Of a stretch of DNA of 64,000 nt, positions 57,663 to 64,000 are shown piece after piece (the stretch's first letter is position 1; every line of letters begins with the position of its first letter). The stretch spans positions 62,001-126,000 of the forward strand of contig CACZLZ010000001.1 in assembly GCA_902782145.1 (NCBI GenBank), read 5' to 3'. The position numbers and the translations under genes were made by a program. Below the pieces are notes generated by a model. That model worked only from the letters and a program-made list of their open reading frames with translations. It ran no database searches and was not told where the DNA came from. Source of the stretch: an uncultured Aeromonadales bacterium. GTDB taxonomy: Bacteria > Pseudomonadota > Gammaproteobacteria > Enterobacterales > Succinivibrionaceae.

Positions 57663-58706
57663 ATGACAGTCCTCCCCGCCCGGCTACTGGCCTCAGCAGT
57701 GCTCCTTGCCGCCCTGTCCCCTGCCCTGGTTCCCGCCGCCCAGGCGGCCTCCCGGGCCGGGGCCGCCGGCTATGTGGTGCCCCTGGAGGGCATGGACCGG
57801 GAATGTCCCTACCGGATCATCCCGAAAGGCGGGAATGACGGGCTCTGCCCGGAGGAGCTGGAGACAGACGTGGCTCCAGGAGACCGGGTGATCCCCGGGG
57901 AAGGGGTGGTGATGCAGTATGTCCCGGACAGTGCCGGGGAGGATCCGGAGGAGTTCACCGCCCCCTTTGAGATCCCCGCCCCGGAGAAGAAGGACGGTTA
58001 CATCTTCTCCCTGGTGACGGCCATTGCCGGATCCGGGGAGGAGAGTGTTCAACTCACCGCCAACCGGAGCGCCGGGACCAGCCCTGATCCCGCAGCCACC
58101 CCTTCCGGCTCCGGAAGCAGTTCCGGCGGGCACCTCCGGGTGGCCATGGCGGGCTCCCTGCCGCCGGCGGTCTCCGCCGTGGTGCGCCTGTGCCATGAAC
58201 ATCCCCGCCCCGGCCGGAAGGATCCTGGGGAAGGCTGTCCCGGACTCCTGATCATCAGCGGCCCGGATGAGCTGACGGCGGAGGGATCCTACAGCTTTGC
58301 CGAGATCAGCTTCCAGGGCGGGATCCGGCCCCGGGGCGTGTGCGCCCTGGGTGCGGAGACGGCAAGGGCGGCGGACACCGGAGCCGGCGGTGAGCGCCAG
58401 GGGACAGATCAGGGGTCTCCGGAGTCCTGCAGCGCCACCGTCATGCCCCTGGGCGGTCCCGGGGAAACCTCCCGGGCTGATCTGCTCATCAGCAGCAAAG
58501 CCCTGGATCCGGAGCTCTGCCGGCGGCTCCTAGCCTCCACAGCGGCTCCGGCACCGGATCCCGCCCCTGATCCCACAGCAGCTCTGGCACCTGCCCCAGC
58601 CACCGATCCCTCGGCTAAGCCCTCCGCTGCATCCGCTTCCGCTCAGTCTCCGGACAGGGAACTCTGGCGCCTGAGGATCAGCATCACCGCAGCTCCCCTC
58701 CCGTGA
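57663..58706 (+). CDS. Exported hypothetical protein coupled to a CHASE2 gene, 347 aa
   Basis: No family is recognised with certainty. A signal peptide (about 1-28, cleavage after AAQA) is followed by a secreted region with seven cysteines, a phrase GDRVIPGEGVVMQYVP that recalls the FecR-type pattern, two low-complexity Ser/Gly and Ala/Pro-rich segments (around 140-155 and 285-320), and a C-terminal RLRISITAAPLP strand. Its TGA overlaps the GTG of the CHASE2 gene (GTGA), so the two products are made together. FecR-like periplasmic proteins next to CHASE2 genes are known in other bacteria, but the similarity here is only suggestive. Confidence 0.72.
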   Translation: MTVLPARLLASAVLLAALSPALVPAAQAASRAGAAGYVVPLEGMDRECPYRIIPKGGNDGLCPEELETDVAPGDRVIPGEGVVMQYVPDSAGEDPEEFTAPFEIPAPEKKDGYIFSLVTAIAGSGEESVQLTANRSAGTSPDPAATPSGSGSSSGGHLRVAMAGSLPPAVSAVVRLCHEHPRPGRKDPGEGCPGLLIISGPDELTAEGSYSFAEISFQGGIRPRGVCALGAETARAADTGAGGERQGTDQGSPESCSATVMPLGGPGETSRADLLISSKALDPELCRRLLASTAAPAPDPAPDPTAALAPAPATDPSAKPSAASASAQSPDRELWRLRISITAAPLP

Positions 58707-60409
58707 AACCTTTTTCCGCCCGCCGGATCCTCTTGCCGGCCCGCCGGTGGCTCAGGCGCCTTCTGGGGTTGGTGGCGGCGCACCTCGGGCTTTTCCGTCT
58801 CCGGCGGACGGTGTTCACCGTGAACCTGATCCTGATGGCCCTGATCAGCGCCTGCCTGTTCCATCCGGACAGCTTCGGCTTTGCCAGCCAGGCCCTGAAC
58901 TACTCCTACGACAGCCTCACCCATGAGAACTACCGCTGGGCGGTATTGGAGGGCAACGAAAGCGCGCCTCTGGCGGACAGCATCAGACTGGTGCTCTTCG
59001 ACAGCCGGACCTACAACAGCAGTTACACCTCGGGCTTCTGGACTCCAAGGGGCCTTGCCGGGGAAACACTGCTGGGGGTCCTCCGGCGGGGCGCCCGGAC
59101 CGTGATCTTCGACTTCTCCTTCCGGCGGCGTGCCCCGGTGGTGCTCCGGGACGGCGTGCCCTATGACGATGATCTGGCCTTCATAGCCTCCTTCCGCCAG
59201 GCGGCCCAGGAGGCCCGGGATGCCGGGGCGCTGATCCTGCTGCCGGAAACGGAATGGCCGGAGATCCGGGACATCGTCCGGGAGTTTCCCGGCGCCGTGC
59301 GCTTTGCCTGCTTCGGGGCCTACCGGACCGGGGATGACGGCACCGTGCGGAAGGCCCGGTGGCATGATCCGGAGCACGGCACCCTGTCGGCGGCCCTGGA
59401 GGCCTATGTGCACCAGAACTTTCCCCCGGAGAGCCGGGAGGAGGCACGGCAGGAGATCTTCCGTCTCCTGGACGGGAACCTCCAGGCACCCCGCCTCCTG
59501 CCCCCGGAAAAGGCTGCGCTCCTGGCCGGTGACAGCCAGTCCGCCTCCCGGATCGTCTTCCGCCTGCTGCCCCGGGAGGCAGTGCGGGCCGTGGATCCCG
59601 AAGCCAAAGTCCGGAGCCGGGGCACCGTCTTCCATCCCTCTCAGCTGAAAGGCACATCCCTCCGTCCGGATCTCACCGGCAAAATCGTCCTCATGGGCAC
59701 CGACAACAGCGAGATCGGAGACATGCACCGGACGGTCTTCGGGGAGATCAGCGGGGTTTACATCCTGGCCAACATCGTCAACATGACGGAAAGGGATCTG
59801 TTCTGCCGCCAGGATCTGATCCTGGATCTGGCACTGGTGGCCGCCGTGATCCTGTCCTTCAGCCTGATCTTCGCCTACCTGCCGGCGGTGCTGACCCTGA
59901 TATGCACCCTGCTGTTCACCTTCATCTCCCCCATGATCAGCCAGGCGGTGTACAACCACACCTTCTTCTTCTGCGATATCTGGCTGGCGGTGGTGCTGGT
60001 GGGCGGCCTGAACTCCGTCTACGGCATGCTGGACAACGTGACCCAGCTCCTGGAGTACTTCAGGGAGCGCCTTAGGATCCGGAAAAGGAGGCATCAGGAA
60101 GCAGCTGGGGGATCCGGCGGGACGGATGCAGCAACTGGGGAAAGGAGTTCCGGAGAAACGGCAGAAGGGAATGCCAAAGGCGCCTCCGGTGCGGCGGCAG
60201 AGAGTTCCAGCAACCTGACTGCAAAGAGTTCCGTAACACCGGCCGCAGACAGTTCCGGCATCCTGGCCCCTGGCAGCTCAGGTGACTTAACCGCAGAGAG
60301 TACCGGAAGAAGTTCTCCGGCGGTGCCGGACTCCGGATCCAGTGGCAGAACAGGTGCGGGATCTGGCGGCCGGTCAGATCCCGGATCCGGGCTCAGCCCT
60401 GGGATCTGA
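58703..60409 (+). CDS. CHASE2-domain membrane protein without output domain, 568 aa
   Basis: A GTG start at 58703 opens a protein with one N-terminal transmembrane helix (about 36-54), a large extracytoplasmic CHASE2-type sensor domain (about 60-370, with RLVLFDSRTY, VIFDFSFRRR, GKIVLMGTDNSEIGDMHRT), and three C-terminal transmembrane helices (about 374-445). CHASE2 normally precedes a cyclase, kinase or GGDEF domain; here only a short basic segment (RERLRIRKRRHQ) and a Ser/Gly/Thr-rich tail of about 95 residues follow. The tail has degenerate SSGxL-type repeats. The end overlaps the convergent barA end by 17 bp. Function is presumably sensing, but with no output domain the partner must be another protein. 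Confidence 0.85.
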   Translation: MKPFSARRILLPARRWLRRLLGLVAAHLGLFRLRRTVFTVNLILMALISACLFHPDSFGFASQALNYSYDSLTHENYRWAVLEGNESAPLADSIRLVLFDSRTYNSSYTSGFWTPRGLAGETLLGVLRRGARTVIFDFSFRRRAPVVLRDGVPYDDDLAFIASFRQAAQEARDAGALILLPETEWPEIRDIVREFPGAVRFACFGAYRTGDDGTVRKARWHDPEHGTLSAALEAYVHQNFPPESREEARQEIFRLLDGNLQAPRLLPPEKAALLAGDSQSASRIVFRLLPREAVRAVDPEAKVRSRGTVFHPSQLKGTSLRPDLTGKIVLMGTDNSEIGDMHRTVFGEISGVYILANIVNMTERDLFCRQDLILDLALVAAVILSFSLIFAYLPAVLTLICTLLFTFISPMISQAVYNHTFFFCDIWLAVVLVGGLNSVYGMLDNVTQLLEYFRERLRIRKRRHQEAAGGSGGTDAATGERSSGETAEGNAKGASGAAAESSSNLTAKSSVTPAADSSGILAPGSSGDLTAESTGRSSPAVPDSGSSGRTGAGSGGRSDPGSGLSPGI

Positions 60410-63236
60410 GCTCCTCCATCCAGGAGGCGCTCTGCTTCTTGGTCATCTCCAGAATGTCATCCAATTCATACAGCTCCGGCTCCACATCCGCAATCCTCTT
60501 CCCGCCCCTGAGGCTCACCTCCACCAGATTGCAGATCTTCTGCACCTTGGGCATGCCGCAGTAGGCGGCCCCGCCCGCCATCTTGTGCACCAGGCGGATC
60601 ATCTCCCCGGGCTGGATGGAGTCCTTCCGGCTGATGGCATCCTGCACCGGCTGGATGGAGGACAGGAACATCTCCAGCATCTCCAATGCCAGATCCTTTT
60701 TGCCCGCAGCCTGGCGCAAGGCCAGTTCCCGATCCCGGATCTTGGGCTCCCGCTCCTTCAGGAAGTCGTCATGGAGCTCCTCCTGATCCCCGGTGGCAGT
60801 GGAGGACAGATCCCCGATCCGATCCAGAAGCTTCTCCAATGCGTCCTCGTCAATGGGCTTGGACATATACTCGTTCATGCCCAGTTTCATAAGCCGCTCC
60901 CGCTCCCCGGGAATGGCCAGGGCGGTCACCGCCACCACCGGGGTGGCGGCATTGCTGCCGTGCTCGTCGTTGCGGATATGGTTCAGGGCGCTGATCCCGT
61001 CCATCACCGGCATCTGAATATCCATGAAGATCACGTCATAAGTCTTGGTGCGGCACAACTCCACCGCCTGGGATCCGCTGGCAGCCCCGTCCACAGCGGT
61101 GACCCGCTCCCCCAGGAGGGCGGTGATGAGCTTCAGGTTCGCCTGGTTGTCATCCACGGCCAGGACGCACATGTTCCGGCGCACCGGAGTCTTCACTGCC
61201 GGCTCATCCGCCGGGGGCTCCAGGCTGTCAGCGTTGTTCAGCCGGCGGCTGAAGCAGTCCAGCAGCCGCTCGGGGATCACCGGCTTGATCAGGCAGTCAA
61301 AGGCGCCCATCCGGCGGTAACGGCCGTTGATCTCCACATCATGGGAGTTGGAGAGCACCACAAAGGGCGCATCATGAGGAAGTTTGTCCAGGATATCCGC
61401 CACCTCGTGCCGATCGGCCTTGTCACTGACCGCCACCACGGAAATGAAGAAGTCCTGCACCGGCAGGGTGCGCACCGCATCCGCCGAGGAGAGGGCAAAG
61501 ACCCGCATGTTCCAGTCGGTCATCATCTGCCTGACCGACTCCCGGGCCCACTCATTGTCATCAATGAGCAGGACATTCAGGTTCTGCATATAAGGGATGA
61601 TGGGGTTCTGCTCCCCGGGCATCTGGGCCAGTTCCAGGGGGATGGTGGTGACAAAGATGGAGCCCTTCCCCACCTGGGACCGCACCGTGATCCCTCCGCC
61701 CATGAGGTTCACCAGCTTCTGGGTGATCACCAGACCCAGGCCCGTGCCCCCGAAGGTGCGGGAGATGGAGCTGTTGGCCTGTGTGAAGGGCTGGAACAGG
61801 CGCTGCTGCTGGGAGGGGCTGATGCCGATCCCGGTGTCCCGGACCGTGAACTCCACATGGATCTTCCTGGCGTCCCCGTCCTCCTGGCCCTCGGACTTGC
61901 TGTGGGTCAGACGCACGGTGACATTCACGGAGCCCGACTCGGAGAACTTCACCGCATTGGACACCAGGTTCAGGATGATCTGCTGGAGCCGCAGGGGATC
62001 ACCCACCAGAAGGTAGGGGATCCGCTGGGCGATGTAGAGGGAGAGATCCACCCCCTTCTCGTGGGCCGAGGGGGCCATGAGCATCATGGTCTCCTCCACC
62101 GTGTCCCGGATACTGAAGGGGATCTTCTCAAAGGTGAGCTTCCCGGCCTCCAGTTTGGAGAAGTCCAGGATGTTGTTGATGATCCCCAGCAGGTTCTTGG
62201 CCGAACGCTCAATAGTGACCAGGTACTCATACTGGGAGGTGGTGAGCTTGCTTTTCAGCAGCTGCCGGGTGAAGCCGATGACGCCGTTAAGGGGGGTGCG
62301 CAGTTCATGGGACATGTTGGCCAAGAAGTCGGTCTTGACCTTGGCAGCCTCCTGGGCCTGGCGCTTGGCCAGCTCCAGCTCCACATTCTGGATCTCCAGC
62401 TGATCTGCCGTCTGCCGGAGATCCGAGGTGGCCTGCTCAATGTTCTGCTGCATCTCGTTGTGGTAGGCCGCAATGGATCGGGCCATGCCGTTGATCCCCG
62501 AGCGCAGGCGCTCCAGCTCACCGTACATGCCGCCGGTGATCCGGGTGTCCAGCTGACCGTCCTTGATGGAGTAGATGGCCTTGATCATGCGGTTGATGGG
62601 CTCCACCACCTCCTTGATGAGGTTGGTGGCGAAAATCAGCGCCAGCACCAGGCCTGAGAGCACCACAAAGAGGGACAGGGTGAGATCCTTGTAGAGGGCA
62701 AGCCTGGCGGGATTGGTGCTGATGCGCACGCACACAAAGCCCCGGACAATCAGCTCGCTGGGTAGCCGGGAGTTGATCTGGATCCCCTTGATGTATCCCT
62801 GGGAGTCCCGGGTGATCTCCGAGAAGATAGGAGTCTTCATGATGATGCTGTCCTTGGAGAAGCGGACGCTGGTGTAGAGGGAGAGCATCTCCGAGCCATT
62901 CTCGTCAAACTTCTCAGCAAAGGCCGCATAGTTGGAGGCGGCGTAGACTCCGCCGGACTCATCCAGCACCACAATGCTCTCAATCAGCTCCGAGTGCTTC
63001 CGGTGCACATAGTCGATGATCTTCCTGATGGTCAGCTGATCATCGTCGCTGAAGGGGCTCTCCAGGGCCAGTGTCATGGGCTCAATGATGCTCAGGCCGT
63101 CCTGGACAATGCTGTTCTCTATCTGGTTGTAGCGGTTGAACATGTAGTTGCCCGCAAAGAAGAGGCCGATGAAGACCACCGGAAGAAGGGTGTAGACAAT
63201 CACCCGGGAACGCAGTCCGTATCTTTTGAAGGCCAT
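60393..63236 (-). CDS. barA: BarA-type hybrid sensor histidine kinase
   Basis: The 947-aa protein contains two transmembrane helices (about 12-32 and 185-205) around a periplasmic sensor, a HAMP domain (about 205-260), HisKA with MSHELRTPLNG (His310), HATPase with NLVSNAVKF, DTGIG and GGTGLGL, a degenerate receiver (about 552-660: DD and KP kept, no DxxMP), a true receiver with MDIQMPVMDG (Asp739) and an Hpt domain with HKMAGG (His884). This order is that of BarA, which phosphorylates UvrY/GacA to drive CsrB-type small RNAs. Nearness to relA supports barA. The response regulator is outside the window. Confidence 0.92.
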   Translation of the reverse strand: MAFKRYGLRSRVIVYTLLPVVFIGLFFAGNYMFNRYNQIENSIVQDGLSIIEPMTLALESPFSDDDQLTIRKIIDYVHRKHSELIESIVVLDESGGVYAASNYAAFAEKFDENGSEMLSLYTSVRFSKDSIIMKTPIFSEITRDSQGYIKGIQINSRLPSELIVRGFVCVRISTNPARLALYKDLTLSLFVVLSGLVLALIFATNLIKEVVEPINRMIKAIYSIKDGQLDTRITGGMYGELERLRSGINGMARSIAAYHNEMQQNIEQATSDLRQTADQLEIQNVELELAKRQAQEAAKVKTDFLANMSHELRTPLNGVIGFTRQLLKSKLTTSQYEYLVTIERSAKNLLGIINNILDFSKLEAGKLTFEKIPFSIRDTVEETMMLMAPSAHEKGVDLSLYIAQRIPYLLVGDPLRLQQIILNLVSNAVKFSESGSVNVTVRLTHSKSEGQEDGDARKIHVEFTVRDTGIGISPSQQQRLFQPFTQANSSISRTFGGTGLGLVITQKLVNLMGGGITVRSQVGKGSIFVTTIPLELAQMPGEQNPIIPYMQNLNVLLIDDNEWARESVRQMMTDWNMRVFALSSADAVRTLPVQDFFISVVAVSDKADRHEVADILDKLPHDAPFVVLSNSHDVEINGRYRRMGAFDCLIKPVIPERLLDCFSRRLNNADSLEPPADEPAVKTPVRRNMCVLAVDDNQANLKLITALLGERVTAVDGAASGSQAVELCRTKTYDVIFMDIQMPVMDGISALNHIRNDEHGSNAATPVVAVTALAIPGERERLMKLGMNEYMSKPIDEDALEKLLDRIGDLSSTATGDQEELHDDFLKEREPKIRDRELALRQAAGKKDLALEMLEMFLSSIQPVQDAISRKDSIQPGEMIRLVHKMAGGAAYCGMPKVQKICNLVEVSLRGGKRIADVEPELYELDDILEMTKKQSASWMEELRSQG

Positions 63237-63520
63237 GGGAAATCCTGCCGCGCATCAACTGAAGATCAGGGTGATGATACCAAAATCAGCCCGGAAATAG
63301 CCTGACGGGGATCAGAAAGAGGCCCGCCGGGCCGCTGCCCGGGGGAAGGCTCCCGGCACCCAGCAGCGCCTTCCGGAGGATCCGGAAACCCGGGGCGGCC
63401 TGGACAAGGAAAGCTCATGGACATGGATATGGACCGGATCGGAAACGGCAGAGGCGCCATGGTGGGAGCACCGGGAAGCCCCCGGACACAGGGCGGCGGG
63501 AAAAATGGTAACATTTCCCC

Positions 63521-64000
63521 ATGTTCAGAAGTGTTTTCCGCTACTGGCGCTACGCCCTGCCGGCGGCGCTGCTGATGGTGCTGGAGGTCCTGGCGGATCT
63601 GTGGCAGCCCCGGCTCATGGCCGAAATTGTGGATCAGGGGATCCTGGGACTGGAGGGCAGCGGCGGCGCCTCTGCGGACATCATCCGATCCACCGGCCTG
63701 GTGATGCTGGCGGTCACCTTCGGGGGCTGCCTGTGCGGCGTCCTCAGCGGCGCCTGTGCCAGCGTCTTCAGCCAGTGCGCCGCCCACGGGATCCGCCGGG
63801 AGTGCTTCAGCACCGTCATGAAGTTCTCCCCCCGGGAGATCCAGGAGTTCACCGCCGGCAGCCTGCTGACCCGCTGCACCCAGGACGCCGCCCAGATCCA
63901 GATGACCCTGGCCCAGGCGGTGCGGGGCGGGGTGCGCTGCCTGATGTTCCTGGGGGCCGGCAGTGCCGCCCTCCTGGCCATGTCCCCGGACTTTGCCCTG
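63521..64000 (+). CDS. ABC exporter transmembrane subunit, N-terminal part (runs off window)
   Basis: The frame from ATG 63521 is open through the window end (160 codons) with no stop. It encodes MFRSVFRYWRYALPAALLMV, a first transmembrane helix, then EVLADLWQPRLMAEIVDQGI, the typical start of type I ABC exporter transmembrane domains fused to an ATPase (LmrA/MsbA/MdlB-like). Further helices (TGLVMLAVTFGGCLCGVLSG) and the coupling-region-like HGIRRECFSTVMKFS and SLLTRCTQDA follow. The ATPase part would lie beyond the window, so specificity cannot be judged. It is divergent from barA; the 284-bp gap between them has no gene. Confidence 0.87.
   Translation, partial: MFRSVFRYWRYALPAALLMVLEVLADLWQPRLMAEIVDQGILGLEGSGGASADIIRSTGLVMLAVTFGGCLCGVLSGACASVFSQCAAHGIRRECFSTVMKFSPREIQEFTAGSLLTRCTQDAAQIQMTLAQAVRGGVRCLMFLGAGSAALLAMSPDFAL

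Noticed and set aside
60342-62657. A 771-codon open frame opposite barA
   Set aside because: Antisense shadow of a gene with full histidine-kinase motifs; His/Gly/Leu-rich text is typical of such shadows.

Overview
The window looks like chromosomal DNA of a GC-rich gammaproteobacterium (my estimate is about 62% GC). Gene order repeatedly matches the enterobacterial and Aeromonas-type chromosome: srmB/trmN divergent, frsA-proB-proA, parE-yqiA-cpdA-nudF, panE-yajL, hldE with ygiM, ftsB-ispD-ispF-pcm-yqaA-nlpD beside eno-pyrG-relA, and barA. Some usual neighbours are missing (rpoS after nlpD, surE/truD, mazG, rlmD, yqiB). A GC-rich member of the Succinivibrionaceae (Aeromonadales) would fit, but that is inference from content, not proof.

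Layout. 1-4.1 kb: 5'-truncated hemW, a small orphan gene with its own promoter and terminator, then divergent srmB and trmN separated by a (GATCA)n tract. 4.1-7.5 kb: a visibly lower-GC two-gene island with an S8 subtilisin-like protease and an AAA ATPase, preceded by three 21-bp-spaced repeats; it resembles predicted anti-phage ATPase/protease pairs. 8-13.7 kb: a large PilZ protein, HU, a MepM-like endopeptidase and a small membrane protein. 13.7-15.2 kb: a decayed 5' fragment of an ATPase gene followed by an intact paralogue with an altered Walker B motif. 15.5-24 kb: a leftward run frsA-proB-proA, queD-queE, prfC-tatD, serB. 24.3-32.7 kb: a MYG1-family gene, three tandem DUF945 genes, parE and yqiA. 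33.6-37.6 kb: nudF-cpdA (leftward), panE-yajL (rightward) and an orphan. 37.8-45 kb: ygiM-lpxL-hldE (envelope/LPS), an rsd-PilZ operon, radA and a Ca2+/Na+ antiporter. 45.4-57.2 kb: purH with an attenuator-like leader, the overlapping ftsB-to-nlpD operon, eno, pyrG and relA. 57.6-64 kb: an exported protein coupled to a CHASE2 membrane protein, the BarA-type hybrid kinase, and the start of an ABC exporter running off the window.

Functional themes are core metabolism (heme or radical-SAM chemistry, proline, queuosine, serine, purine, CTP, isoprenoids), envelope maintenance (two LysM/M23 proteins, LPS core and lipid A enzymes, FtsB), global regulation (RelA, BarA, Rsd, CpdA, two PilZ proteins) and a small accessory component. 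A striking global property is the excess of GATC, about 20 per kb by hand count in the first kilobase against 3-4 expected, which drops in the protease/ATPase island.
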